This document shows positions 1-11,205 of a DNA stretch of 64,000 bases, piece after piece. Numbering within the stretch: position 1 is the first letter of the stretch; every line of letters starts with the position of its first letter. Under the pieces are notes generated by a model. The model ran no database searches. It worked only from the letters and a program-made list of their open reading frames with translations, and was not told the origin of the DNA. A program made the translations under genes and the position numbers. Source of the DNA: Thereva unica (lineage: Eukaryota; Arthropoda; Insecta; Diptera; Therevidae); contig OX465281.1 in NCBI GenBank assembly GCA_949987705.1, positions 164,686,393 to 164,750,392 on the forward strand, read 5' to 3'.

Positions 1-660
1 CAGAAATGGTCTGGGGTTTCATGAATATAAACAGGATTTCTTAGATTCCCCTTCTGATGTAACCCCTTACCGCACGATGTGCACTGAAACGCTTTCACAG
101 TCGCATGTGTCCTACGATGTGATATTAATGTTGATACACGATTGAATGATTTCTTACAAGTCTCACCAACATATGGTCGTTCAATTGAATGAATCGCTCG
201 ATGTTGTGTCAAGGTTGATAGTTGAAGAAACGCCTTGCCACCTTCGTTACAAACAAAATTCCTTACCTTCGAATGCGTTGATAATGTCACATCAATGTAT
301 ACTGATGTTGAAAATTTCTAGTGCATATACCGCATTCCCAGATTTTTGTTCCCTTGCCGCCACGTGATAGATATTTCAGATAAGGCGTATGCTTATTCTC
401 TTGATCATGGATTATCCCTGTACTATCAGAATATTCAGAATTAAACCCACTTGTTGAATCGTCGCGTTCTTGTTCTAATTTCTCATTTTCCTTATCATCA
501 AAATTATTCAATTCCGAGAATAACAATTGGAAATATTTATCAGGATCAAATATCGTTTAATTCTTTTGTATATCCTGTTTTGTAACAAAATTATCACCAA
601 TACGCCACACACTATCAATAAACGCAGAAACTACCGAATTAATAAAATTCCGAAACAATA
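1..660 (-). pseudogene. Degenerate C2H2 zinc-finger gene fragment
   Basis: Read on the minus strand, an acidic stretch (about 287-526) leads into a C2H2 finger (WECGICTRNF), which stops at a TGA where the finger consensus would have an Arg codon (CGA to TGA). After a frame change the downstream sequence still reads as three more fingers with normal linkers, ending at the window edge. Cysteines have decayed: one finger reads CNEG instead of CxxC (near 245-262) and another reads VGETC, so its first Cys is Gly (near 160-175). Sequence upstream to about 660 stays open apart from a TAA near 557 and reads like the N-terminal side of such a protein. Arthropod C2H2 genes of this build are nuclear DNA-binding factors. 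This copy cannot make a working one. Confidence 0.7.
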
Positions 661-790
661 TAAGAAGGCTCTGGCAAAGAACTAGACTTGCTCACATAGA
701 GCCTATTATTAACAAAACAAACCAAAAGGATCCGGCTACAAATTTCACAACAAAGAAACCAACAGTGGAACTAAACTCCCCACTCTCTAA
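661..790. other. Unassigned sequence between zinc-finger and LINE fragments
   Basis: No convincing coding signal or repeat was recognised here. The two overlapping minus-strand ORFs just downstream (692-895 and 876-1067) are shadows of the LINE fragment on the plus strand. Confidence 0.4.
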
Positions 791-1236
791 GCAAGGGCGC
801 AAGTCAACTATGTAGCAGCTCTTGCAAAATTTTATCGCTTTTTTCATAATGACTGCTCCATTGAAATAAGTAACCTCATGCCTCCACGGCAACATTTCTC
901 CCGCAACACAAGACTTGTCCGCTCGGCTCCCCCCACAGTTTACAGCCCTTATCTTCGCGCATACTCCGATCTAGAAATTCGTTTATAACAAGAACAGCTC
1001 GTCTGTGGAACAACCTTCCAAAGACAGTATTCCCGAACTCATACGACATCCAAGAGTTCAAACGCAAGGTTCATCGCCACTTTCTGCAACACCCCCTTGA
1101 CTCCCCTAACCTTTTATGTCCTTCTCTCTATTTTTCGAGCTAAGCTTACTACTGGACATTGCACCATGACTTAAACGACATGACGTACTAGTAGTACAAA
1201 GGGTGACACCTGAGCTTAGACTATCACATAAAAAAA
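791..1236 (+). pseudogene. Jockey-like LINE ORF2 C-terminus and 3' tail, copy 1
   Basis: The plus strand reads VAALAKFYRFFHNDC, then, after a frameshift near 972, RTARLWNNLPKTVFPNSYD and a terminal FKRKVHRHF block. This is the C-terminal region found after the reverse transcriptase domain in jockey/CR1-group non-LTR retrotransposons. The 3' tail (about 1180-1236) has a TAGTACAAAGGGTGACACCT segment and a short A-run. Nearly the same tail occurs at 48740-48790 and 52258-52316, so the three are 5'-truncated copies of one family. Nothing upstream of the C-terminal domain is kept. Confidence 0.75.
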
Positions 1237-1359
1237 GTCAACTATGGAAAATCAACAAGGCCCTCAAACGAAGGAAAAGCAAATTACCGCCTCTAAAGAA
1301 CGACAACAATGACCTTATCTTCAACGACGATGAGAAAGCCGAAGAACTAGCAAACCACT

Positions 1360-2103
1360 AATGATGAGCAAACGCAAGAACAAGACAAGACTAATCTAGT
1401 CTTGTTTTTGTTCAGTCTGTCTTGTTCTTGTTCTTGCAGGCATAACTAAGTCTTGTTCTTGCTAAATGTGCAAGAACAAGACCAGACTGCAAGAGCAAGA
1501 CCATTTTTGCTCATCTCTAATTTGTACAAAACGAATTGAAAGCTATTATGTACTTGAGGCGTGCAGTTGCAAAACTCGCTAACTGCAAGTTAAGTAATTT
1601 TGAGAAAAACGCCAAAAACTTTTGAATTACTTTGGCTTTTCTTTGGCTTTTGAATTAACTATTGATGTTTGACAGCTGGAAAAGTACGCCTTATGAGCAA
1701 ATTTTGAACAAAAATATAGTTCAAATGGTAGAACATAACCTAAAGAGTAATTTGGCATCGTTAACTCTTTTTTTTCAAAAAGTGCAGTTAACGAGTTTTG
1801 CAACTGCACGCCTCACTTATGTATAAATGTTTTTACAATTATCATACTAAAAAGTAAATATACACACATGTATTTATATCATAGTTATTTGAACATCATA
1901 ATCAGTTTTATATTATTTGTTTTTAAAAGAATGAGTTTAGGTGAAAATTTTGCAAGGTTGCTAAAGTCTTGCTCTGAGTCTTGTTCTTGCAGAGTTAATT
2001 TTGTTCTTGTTCTTGCACGCATAACTAAGTCTTGTTCTTGTTCTTGCAAAATGTGCAAGAACAAGACAAGAATGCAAGAACAAAACAATTTTTGCTCATC
2101 ACT
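1360..2103. mobile_element. MITE-like insertion with 10-bp target duplication
   Basis: The insertion is flanked by the direct repeat GCAAACCACT at 1350-1359 and 2104-2113. Its ends are inverted: GATGAGCAAA at the left, TTTGCTCATC at the right. The first 160 and last 150 bases carry many copies of CTTGTTCTTG and its complement, so each end can fold into a hairpin, and the left block by itself ends again in TTTTTGCTCATC near 1504-1515. It may therefore be two short elements rather than one. No transposase ORF is present. The superfamily cannot be assigned from what is visible. Confidence 0.65.
1556..1814. mobile_element. Nested MITE with about 31-bp inverted ends
   Basis: The left end GAGGCGTGCAGTTGCAAAAC is mirrored at the right end (CTGCACGCCTC), with one mismatch in roughly 31 bases. 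The flanks carry ACTT at 1552-1555 and 1815-1818, a plausible 4-bp target duplication. The interior is AT-rich without a gene. It lies inside the 1360-2103 insertion, so it is the younger of the two. Confidence 0.65.
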
Positions 2104-2154
2104 GCAAACCACTTCAGCAAAGCCTTGTTTTTCCTTATCTAGGTGGCGAAAATA

Positions 2155-2490
2155 GCTGCAGATAACGTTTTTTTGTCTCACTTTTGTTTGAGATTTCAGC
2201 ATTCTCCGCTTCGTTATAAAATGTCGCGTAACACGGCTTGTGATACTTGGCATTGACCTCTAATAAATTCGGGGTTTTTGTAAGTAAATCGCGGACATTT
2301 TTAGTCCCTTTGTTGCTCTGTAAAATATTTTCACATATTTGGAATGGCCTCGATGTAACTGCTCATAAGTTTTTACCATGATTACATATAAAACACAAAT
2401 TCTCTCAGTCAAAAGATCTCGTGCTTCGTATACATTTCTGTGAGTTACCATCAGTATAAAATTCTGAACTTTTCCGAGTCCGCGCCTTTT
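2155..2490 (-). pseudogene. Cys/His-motif protein fragment
   Basis: The minus strand reads FD, a stop, ENLCFICN, a second stop, and then LLEVNAKYHKPCYATFYN. A CxxC pair followed some 60 residues later by a YHxxCxxxF motif is a pattern seen in uncharacterised, often transposon-associated insect proteins. Two in-frame stops and the short length show it is a relic. Assignment rests on motif memory only, so confidence is low. The plus-strand ORF overlapping its left edge is a shadow. Confidence 0.35.
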
Positions 2491-2517
2491 TATTGCATCT
2501 TCTTTCTTTAAACTCCT

Positions 2518-5457
2518 TTAATCCCTCATGGGACATAGGGCGGAAACAGTTGCCCTCCAGCGGACTCTGTTTTGCGCGACAGCTCTCAGCTCCGACCAGG
2601 ATCTCCCAGTTGTTGCGGCTTCTTCTAGTAGGGTTCTCCTCCACGTTGTTCTAGGTCTTCCTACTCGACGGGAACCTTGCGGATTCCAGTCAAGGGCCTG
2701 TTTGGTGTTTCCATTTCCTTCGCCTGATTTGGTCGTCTATCCTTTCTTGGCCGGCACTGCGCCATAGTTCTTCGTTTGAAATTCTATCTTGCCAGCGGAT
2801 TTTTAGGATACGACGAAAGCATCTGTTGATGAAGACTTGTAGGCGCCCTGTGATGAATTGGGTGACTTCCCATGTTTCGCAACCATACAAAAGAACTGCC
2901 TTAACGTTGGAGTTGAACAGCCGCAATTTGGTGTTAGTGGAAATCACCGTTGACCCCATATGTGGGACAGGCATGCATATGCGCCTCGTGCTTTATTTAT
3001 TGTGGAACTGACGTCTTCTTCTGTCCCACCATTTTCGGTAATAATGCTACCGAGGTAGCAGAATTTATTTACCAGTTCCACGTCACGGTTATTCAGCGCT
3101 GTCCGTTCAATGGTGTTGGCATTTATCTGCATTTCTTTAGTCGTTTTAGTCGGATTTAGCCTTAAGCCTGCTGGACTACTTTCTGTTGCCAAATTGTTTA
3201 ACATGTTTTTGAGGTCCTGGTGTCTGTGGGAAACCAAACAGATATCATCTGCGTAGTCGAGATCCTTAAAGCGGTCTACCAAACCCCATTGTATGCCGCC
3301 TGTTCTATTATCTAGAGCGCCGACAAGGATGTCATTTATTACTATAAGAAATAGTAATGGGGATAGTAAGCATCCTTGTCGTACTCCTGAACTCACCTCA
3401 AAGCTGTCGGATAATTTTCCGTTATGGAGAACTCTGCATTTGGAATTGTTGTATAGGGCTTTTATCAATTCTATTATCTTATCCGGCAGTCCACGTCGCC
3501 GTAATGCCTGCCATATAAAGCTCCTATTAACCGAGTCGAACGCTTTCTCATAATCTACGAAAGCAAGGTAAAGGGGGGATCGGAATTCAGTAGACTGCTC
3601 CACTATTATTTGTAAGGTGTTGATATGATCAATACATGAGCGGCCCTTCCTGAATCCGGCCTGCTGTCTCCTAAGCGTTCGGTCTACTGCCTCACTTATC
3701 CTAGATAGTAATATATGGGACAAAATTTTGCCCACAGTAGATAGTAAACAGATGCTTATCCAGTTGTCGCATATTGTTAGGTCCCCCTTTTTTGGTATTT
3801 TGACTATGACACCTTCCGTGCAATCCTCCGGAAAGGTACAGGTGTTCCACGCTATTTCTAGGATTGGCTGAAGCGCATCTGCTATGAGGCTTGAGTCGGC
3901 TTTCAACAATTCTGGCGGGATGCCATCTTTTCCTGCTGCTTTACTATTGGCCATCGCATGAATTTCGGTTACTATTTCCGTCTTGGATGGGGCCCGAGTG
4001 GCGATTCTTATTGGCTGTGCATTGTTTCTGTTTTCCTGAGGTTCCTGTGTAAGTGTACCATTCAGGGCGGCGAAGAAGTAATCTCTCCATCTTTGGAGTT
4101 GCTCCTCGTCGCTGCACAGCAGCCTTCCATCCGCACTCTTAAGGGAATGCTTTTTAGTAGAGTGCTTTCCCGAGAGCTGTTTAGTGATTTGGTACAGCAC
4201 CTTACTGTTGCCTGTGTTTGCCGCGTTTTCCGCTTTTTCTGCGAGCTCATTTATCTGCTGCCTTTTATCACGCCGGACACTTCTCTTAACCTCTCGATGT
4301 AATTGGGAGTATTTCTGTTCTAATTGGTGACGTCTTTCCGGGTCGTTTGTAGAGTTTACGTTATTTTTTAAGGCTCTCCTGCGTTCTATTTTTTGCCAGG
4401 TTGTGTCCGAGATCCAGTGTTGCTGGTTTCTTTAGACATAACCGATGCTCATTTCCGCAGCCGTCAATATCGCGCCGTTTGTGGTACTCTACAATTCTTC
4501 AATATTTGTGTCGTCAGAAACGGTTTGCTTGTTTAATAAGTCTTGTAGATTTCCAGCAAATTGTCGCTTTTTAACGCTCTCCCGCAGAAGGTCTACGTTA
4601 AACCGTCTACGGGTTCTAGCATTTTGTTGCACGTTTCTGATTGCGGCGATTTTAAGGCGAATAGTTGCTACAACCAAATGGTGGTCGCTTCCAGTATCCG
4701 CTCCCCTGAAACTCCTGACATCTTCAAGAATAGTTCTCCATCTGCGGCTGACGGCCACGTGATCTATCTGATTTCTCGTTCTACCATCGGGCGATACCCA
4801 GGTCTCTTTGTGTATCTTCTTGTGACAAAAGTAAGTTCCACCTACCATGAGTTGGTGGGAACTACAAAAGTCAACGAAAAGCTCACCATTGTTATTGATA
4901 ACTTGGCTTAGGCCTTGGTTTCCAATTGTGTGTTCAAGGCCGGCGTTGTCACGGCCGATCTGTGCGTTTAAGTCACCCATTAAAACAATGATGCCTCCCC
5001 TTGGAATAGAGCGAAAAACCTCATTCAGTCGCATATCGAACTCATCCTTGATTTCATCTTCTGCCTCTTCAGTTGGAGCATAGCATTAAACTACCGTATT
5101 ACTTCTTAGTCTGGTACGCAGGCGCACGGTAATAATCCTCTCAGAAACTGGTGACCAGCTAATGAGGCTGGACCTGGCTTCTTTGGTGAGTATTACGCCA
5201 ACGCCACTCCTACGGCTTTCAGTTTCGTTTCTACCAGAATATAAGAAGGACTCACCGTTTGGGCAGATATGTTCCCCCGCATCGGGCCATCTGGTCTCGC
5301 TAAGTCCCATGATCTTGATTTTATATCGATTCATCTCGTTGAGGACTTCATCCAGCCGTCCCTCAGCAAGCAGTGTTCTCACATTCCATGATCCGATTCG
5401 TGTCCTTGTTCGAAAAGCAAAGGTCGTCGTCGTGTTGTCCATCCGGTTCCGAGGCAT
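2518..5457 (-). pseudogene. RTE-type LINE ORF2 (endonuclease-reverse transcriptase), broken
   Basis: An almost full-length non-LTR element in antisense. It starts at ATG 5457 and shows an APE-type endonuclease (GSWNVRTL; GLSETRW; MGDLNAQIGRDN) across 5457-4489. The reverse transcriptase lies in 4200-2944 and keeps VDYEKAFDSV (motif A), SGVRQGCLLSPLLF (motif B) and LDYADDICLV (catalytic YADD). The C-terminal block runs to a stop at 2518. Breaks: an in-frame TAA near 5085 inside the endonuclease, frame changes between 4489 and 4200 and near 2960, and a frameshift/deletion near 2690 in the C-terminal region. The style (SETRW, LNPTKT, ILKIRW) fits the RTE/RTE-X group. The single-ORF plan of about 980 codons is near the expected size. 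Confidence 0.85.
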
Positions 5458-6096
5458 TGTTTGCCGATTCGTAGCAATGGTGTTTTTTATGGGAGCGGGT
5501 TGCTAACCCTTAGCACAACCGACTTAAAACTCTGTTTTGTGGCGCAGGGAGCTCGCCATTCGCCCGTCTCCCGTTAGATCCTTCCGAAGAAGTACCCCAA
5601 GGAGCACCGCGGGGAGGTGGGATTAGGACTTGCAAACAGGTCTGCTAGGTGTTCGTCTGCAGTGACTTTTCTCGGGTCTTTACAGAAGTGACAAATCTGG
5701 TGCCACCACTTTCCGAGGTCTTTGTTAGCCGTTCGCCCCCCATTTTTATTGTATATACTTCTACAATCATTATGAAATTTGATTTGATTCAAAGAGTTGC
5801 TATCACGGCAGCAAATAACTTCATTGAAATACCATCATTATTTTGGTTAGCAGACTCAAGAAGAGCATCGATTCCTTTTTTGCTTACTTGTGCAGCAAGT
5901 TCGCCCTCGTTTAAAAAGATATCAGAAAAAAAGACACTTCACTTCTTTGCCATTAATATACATTTTGGGATCTGTATAGAAATAAATATAATGAATTTAA
6001 ATTAAATGAATTACCCAATAGGAAAATATAATCAAACCTTAATCGGATAAAAATTTATGATGAAAATCAAACACTTATATGTAACTATCTAACAAA
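5458..6096. other. LINE 5' leader and adjoining unassigned sequence
   Basis: On the minus strand the 5' leader of the RTE-type LINE runs upstream from 5457 to at least about 5640 (GC-rich, no ORF). From 5640 to 5800 an open minus-strand stretch includes WWHQICHFCKDP, but no family was recognised. About 5800-6096 is AT-rich with nothing assignable. Confidence 0.4.
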
Positions 6097-7506
6097 ACTA
6101 GTTGGGATATGAGTTTGACCCCTTCGGTCCACACGATTAACTTCCCAGTATGATGAACGAAGATGGAATAAACTGACTTCTTACAAAATAGTTATACGTT
6201 TAGCACTAGTGGAAAATTGGCTAGTATCAGAACTGATGACAAAGCAATCCCGAGAAAAGCTAGTTCAAATAACTATAATAGTAGTAAATCCACAAGCTTT
6301 TTCTAGAGAATTTGTTTTTCCTGAACGTTAGCAAACAAACATTTCCTCCGTTTTTCGTTCGCTGCACTAAAGCGGGTGTTCAAATTCGTATTGAGCGTGC
6401 TGAAGCGCGTTGACGAGCTGAGAAGCGAATGACTTCATTTGGAAATTCCAAAGCTTTCCGGAGATATTAGCAAAACTGTAACTGTTAAGTACTTGTCAGA
6501 CTTGACCAAAAAGAACAAATTTTACGGTAACTACTGGAAATCCCGGGATGAACCGCTGTATCACGCGCAGAAAACAATTCCCCATCAAAAAGTGCTAATC
6601 AAAGGTTTGAAAATTCGCGCTGTTTGTAAAGGGTAACGAAATTTTTGCACGATTTTGAAAGGTTGTCGAATTTTGACAAGTGATGTTTTGTTCGAAGGCT
6701 CACTTCGTTTAGAACGGGTCTCATTCCATCGAGTTTATTAGATATGTATTAGCAAAACTTGTCTTTCTGACAATTATCCGAAGTTTTTCTATTTAAACAA
6801 AAAGGCCCGACCGAATATTATGAAATTTTTTTCAGAGCATTTCTTCGTTAATATTATTTTTTCGGCACCTTAATGAAGTCGATATAGTTTTTAGTTCGTG
6901 CGGTATCGTGCAGGTACAAAAATCATAAACGTCGTTTAAACAAAAACAAAAACGGTTCGACCGAATTTTATGAAAATCTTTTCAGATCATATTTTGGTTA
7001 ATACTCTTCTAACGGCACGTAAACTAAGTCGATATCTTTTATAGTTCGCGCACTATCGTGCAGGTACAAAAATCACTTATGTCATTTAAACCAAAAAACC
7101 GCTCGACCAAATTTCTAAAAATCTTTTCAGATTATATTGTCGCTAATACGCTTCAAATGGCACCTCAAGTAAGTCAATATCTTTCGTGGTTCGGGCGATA
7201 TCGTGCAGGTACAAAAATCACTTTCGCCGCTTAAACAAAAAACGGCTCGACCGAATTTTATGAAAATCTTTTCAAATCATATTTCCGTTAATAGGCTTCG
7301 AACGACACCTCAACGAAGTCGATTGGTTTGCGCGGTATCGTGCAGGAAAAAATGACCACATCCGTACGCACATACACACACACACACTCATACTTCCTCC
7401 CAATTTTTTGCTTAAAATGATCCTGGGACCTTGAAAGATGAAAATACGTTGAAATTTTCGATTTTCGGACCGATTACAATAACTTCCTATACTGGGAAGT
7501 TAAAAA
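6097..7506 (+). mobile_element. Non-coding element with internal 146-bp minisatellite, copy 1
   Basis: It begins near AACTAGTTGGG and GGTCCACACGATTAACTTCC. It ends with ATACTGGGAAGTTAA, which is the inverted match of TTAACTTCCCAGTAT near the start. Inside (about 6830-7345) are tandem units marked by TATCGTGCAGGTACAAAAAT at spacings of 150, 145 and 137 bases. A short CA microsatellite precedes the tail at about 7375. The design (subterminal inverted repeats, internal minisatellite, CA tract, no ORF) resembles non-autonomous Helentron-type (DINE/HINE) elements. That assignment is inference. The 66-residue ORF at 6439-6636 is not recognised. Confidence 0.6.
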
Positions 7507-7710
7507 TTAACTAGCAAGAAATATTTTAAATCTGAACCTTTGTTGCGGACGAAGTCGAGTGTCGACAAAGGCCAATGTAACTTTTGAACCTTTGGAGGAC
7601 ATTTTGATCTGAAAATTTACAGAAAACTGCCTTAACTATTTGGTTACAATGTAGATAAGCCATAAAAGCGAATTTCAAAAATCTATAACACAACTTTTTT
7701 ATTAGAAAAA

Positions 7711-8766
7711 AAAACTAGTGGGGATGTGGGTTCGACCGGTTCGGTCCACACGATCAACTTCCCAGTATGATGGATGTTTAATATTATGATTGGATATTTT
7801 AATAATAAATGAACAATAGGCAATATAGAATATACATATTTATAATACCGAGAATTTGTCACAATTGTTTATCAATATTTTCGCTAAAATGTCAAACTAA
7901 ATGTGCGCACTTACAAGATTAGGATGACGAAAATGTATATAAAATTGTGTTAATGTTTTTCGGCACCTCAATGAAGTCGATATAGTTTTTAGTTCGAGCG
8001 GTATCGTGCAGGTACAAAAATCACTTAAGGCATTTAAAGCAAAAAACCGCTGGACGTAATATTATAAAAATCTTATCAGATTATATTGTCGCTAATACGC
8101 TTCGAACGGCACCTCCACCGAACGGCACCAATATCTTTTGTGGTTCGGGCCATATCGTGCAGGTACAAAAATCACTTACGCCGCTTAAACAAAAAAACGG
8201 CTCGACCGAATTTTATGCAAATCTTTTCAGATCATATTTTGCTTAATACTCTTCGAACGGCACGTCAACTAAGTCGATATCTTTTATAGTTCGCGCGATA
8301 TCGTGCAGGTACAAAAATCACTTAAGTCATTTAAACCAAAAAACCGCTCGACCGAATATTATAAAGATCTTTTCAGATTATATTGTCGCTAATACGCTTC
8401 GAACGGCACCTCAAGTAAGTCAATATCTTTCGTGGTTCGGGCGATATCGTGCAGCTACAAAAATCACTTACGTCGCTTAAACAAAAAAACGGCTGGACCG
8501 AATTTCATGAAAATCTTTTCAGATCATGTTTCGGTTGATACGCTTCGAACGACACCTCAACGAAGTCGATATCAGTTTTGGTTCGCGTGATATCGTGCAG
8601 GAAAAAATGACCACATCCGTACGCACATACACACACACACACACACTTCCTCCCAATTTTTTGCTTAAAATGCTCCTGGGACCTTGAAAGATGAAAATTT
8701 CGTTGAAATTTTCGATTTCGATTTTCGGACCGATTACAATAACTTCCTATACTGGGAAGTTAAAAA
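7711..8766 (+). mobile_element. Non-coding element with internal 146-bp minisatellite, copy 2
   Basis: Second copy of the element at 6097-7506. It has the same head (ACTAGTGGGGATGTGGGTTC), the same CA tract near 8630, and the same tail ending in ATACTGGGAAGTTAA at 8766. Its minisatellite (about 7955-8600) has TCGTGCAG markers at 8004, 8155, 8301, 8447 and 8593, so units of 146-151 bases. The head region is shorter than in copy 1. The two copies are in the same orientation, about 200 bases apart. Confidence 0.6.
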
Positions 8767-10020
8767 TCTCACGAATCTGTTGGAAATTTTTTAAACATTC
8801 GCCATTTTGTTTTTAAATTATGTATAACTAGTTCGGTTAAAGTTTTTTATTTAGGGAATTGGTCAAACTAGACTAGGTTAAAAGTTGAAATTGATATCTC
8901 CTATATCAACTGAGATATGGCGAGATAAAGTGAAAATTTCGTTCAAACCGCACTTACGAAAAAAAGGCATTTTCATGATTATTTTATATGTTGGCCATGT
9001 CCAAACTTCGGCCAAAAATAAACTGTACATGCATTTTTCCATCCTGTATCGATTGCAATTAGTCTCAGCCGGTTATATCATAAGCTCAAAAGAGAAAACA
9101 ATTTAATAATATTTCAATTGACACAGAGTACTTAGCTTTTTCTGTGCCAAGCTTTAGGATTAACCTCCACTGCTCCATGAGACTTTGCAGTGATTTGTAA
9201 GCAGCACCAATCCCATGAGGGCTATAAAGGGCTTCGATTTATTGCTGGGCGTGCAGCAGCAAGAAAATAACGACCAACATCATTACACGTAATAACGCAG
9301 AACAGCAGAGTAAAGACGTAGAGGAATTCAACGTCATGCGTTGACTATCATCATCCTTCTTCCGTGGAGGAGGTCAAATTACTGAGCTATATATGTCCTT
9401 GGCCGATCTGTGACTAGTAATATGCCACTGGGGATGTAAGTTTTCCTTTTACCTTCCACTCGGAGTCTTGCATTAATGGAATTTTATGGGCAGGTCCAAT
9501 GGCTTCTTTACTTTACTGCCCAGTGGCAGTAACTTATTCGATTGCATTCAAAGATGTAAAAGAAGTGCTGTTAAAAACTCTTTGCTGTTTTTTAAAACTG
9601 TCGTGTGTATTATGTTTTAGAGATTAACATTTTCGCTGTAAAGTATCCGCTGTAAAGGCCGTGTTCCATAATATCAAATAGTATAATACCCAGTGAGAAA
9701 GGTTAAATTCAAGTGTTTGTGCTATTATTAACTGCAGCATACAAAAAATGTTACAACTTAAACTTATTGCCTCATATTTTTGTGATTACCAGTACGTCGC
9801 ACCAGTACACACAAGTAAAATATGGAATCAATTAACAACTTGATTAGCACTGCCATGTATACTGGGTTATATTTCGGTACATAGCCATTATTACATCATT
9901 TCCAGACAATACTGCACAAATCTTGTTCGTTTGTTTCCTACAGCGAAGTTCAGGGAAAATTTTCTGCAAGAATTTTATAAGTATTACGTAGTTACAAGCT
10001 TTATGTTAACTTCGTTCTCT
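8767..10020. other. Gene-free stretch
   Basis: AT-rich sequence with only short ORFs (for example 8885-9106), none recognised. No repeat family was identified. The G+C-richer part around 9160-9550 has no supported coding frame. Confidence 0.4.
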
Positions 10021-10275
10021 ATGTGGGAGGAATCTTGCGAACGATTTTTCAGCTACCTCCCGGCATCCGGTGGTGCTCAAATTTGGTACAAATCTTTGGT
10101 TCTGAATATAACGCGATATAGTATATTCACTTTTATGGAACATCCAATATAGCGGCCACTATAAAATGGAGGATATTTCTAGGGGTGGAATCTTGTGATC
10201 GATTTTTCAAACACTTCCCAATGTCGTCGATGTCGATGCTTAGATTTGGCACCAACCTTTGGTTCTGTTGTAATC
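10021..10275. repeat. Diverged direct duplication, about 90-bp units
   Basis: The sequence from GGAATCTTGCGAACGATTTTTCA through CAAATCTTTGGTTCTG (about 10028-10104) recurs in altered form from GGAATCTTGTGATCG to CCAACCTTTGGTTCTG (about 10187-10267). The small ORFs over them (9931-10152, 10185-10445) share residues only because of this duplication. Nearby, TAATCCGATTACAACT occurs twice (near 10270 and 10375). Confidence 0.5.
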
Positions 10276-10447
10276 CGATTACAACTATTACTATATATAT
10301 TTTATTTCCCATAAATCATATAATAACCTTTAATCGAAATTATCGCTTTGCTTCGTATAATTTTCATAATTGTAATCCGATTACAACTTCTACCGTTAAT
10401 ATAATAACAAAATTATCATTTAATTTCCCATCATGCTCAGCGTAATC

Positions 10448-10682
10448 GGAACTCAAAATTCGCGATAGCAAAAGTCGTTTCTAAGAAGCCTGTTAATGTG
10501 CAAAATGCACTTACTATATGTAATGGAAATCATCTTTTATTCCAAACATTCAATGTAATTAGAAACCAAAAATTGCGACAACTAAAGTCGGTTCTAAGAA
10601 ACCCGTTGATGGGCAAGATGCATCTCTGTCGCAGCGGAAATTGTCCTTCTATTTCAAATATTTTTAATGTAACAGGACGGGG
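10448..10682. repeat. Diverged tandem duplication, about 118-bp units
   Basis: Two head-to-tail units each run from a CAAAAATT/AAAATTCGCG segment through AAGTCGKTTCTAAGAARCC to a 3' part containing ATTCAATGTAATTAG or its diverged form. The first spans about 10448-10562, the second about 10563-10680. The ORF across the pair (10498-10701) is not a known protein. Confidence 0.5.
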
Positions 10683-10919
10683 CGCCGGGAAAAATAGATA
10701 AAGGAATTTCATTAGAAGCCCTTTGAAGAATGAAATCTTGCATTTTGTTCTATAGCTCTTTGTCAGAATCTAGGGAAGATTTATGCAGCTAAAAATCAAT
10801 AAAGCGAGTAGTATTTTTCCAGTCGAAGCGCGCGGTTATATTCTCGGGAAGTCAAAACAGTTTTTGTTTTATAAAGTTTATTGAGTTTATTTATTATTAA
10901 GTTTTATGAGTTTATTTAT

Positions 10920-11176
10920 CAGTTGAAAGTTTTTGGATTTTAAAATAAATTGTAGAAACATATTACATTAGCAGTTTAAAGTTTTTTGGATTTCAAAATA
11001 AATTGTAGAAACCTATTACATTAGCAGTTGGAAGTTTTTTGGATTTTAAAATAAATTGTAGAAACCTATTACATTAATAGTGAAAGTTTTTGGATTTTAA
11101 AATAAATTGTAGAAACATATTACATTAGCAGTTGAAACTTTTTGGATTTTAAAATAAATTGTAGAAATATATTACA
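10920..11176 (+). repeat. 52-bp tandem array, five units (left array)
   Basis: Units of about 50-54 bases follow the pattern AGTTGAAAGTTTTTGG, ATTTTAAAATAAATTGTAG, AAACATATTACATTAGC. The last unit is cut at ATTACA (11176), directly where the Helitron CTAG end begins at 11177. The same array, reversed, lies at 36855-37062 and is cut there at CTGCTAA. The two cut ends join perfectly into one unit, so they look like the two flanks of a single Helitron insertion between A and T. Confidence 0.8.
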
Positions 11177-11205
11177 CTAGCAAAAACCCGCGTGCGTTGC
11201 AACGC
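11177..11205 (-). other. Helitron 3' terminus with hairpin (copy A)
   Basis: In element sense the end reads GCGTTGCAACGC, a perfect 12-base palindrome (11194-11205), then 13 bases, then CTAG followed by host T. A short GC hairpin 10-15 bases before CTRR is the Helitron transposition terminator. Intact copies of this terminus also occur at 28785-28813 and 44471-44499. Confidence 0.9.

Larger units (their letters stand above)
1237..2140 (+). pseudogene. Jockey-like LINE RT fragment split by an insertion
   Basis: From about 1243 the plus strand reads LWKINKALKRRKS and then DEKAEELANH. This is the segment just before the RT domain in jockey-group ORF2 proteins. The reading breaks off at 1359 and resumes at 2104 with ANHFSKAL, so the two pieces join across the 744-bp insertion at 1360-2103. 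The second piece ends at an in-frame stop within about 40 bases. This is a fragment, not a functional gene. Confidence 0.65.

Noticed and set aside
2826..3553. Plus-strand ORFs opposite the RTE-type LINE
   Set aside because: The minus strand encodes clear RT motifs. The plus-strand ORFs are shadows.
6439..6636. 65-residue ORF starting MEIPKLSGDIS
   Set aside because: It has a plausible length, but no motif, no relatives recognised and no conservation in the sister element at 7711, so it is treated as chance.
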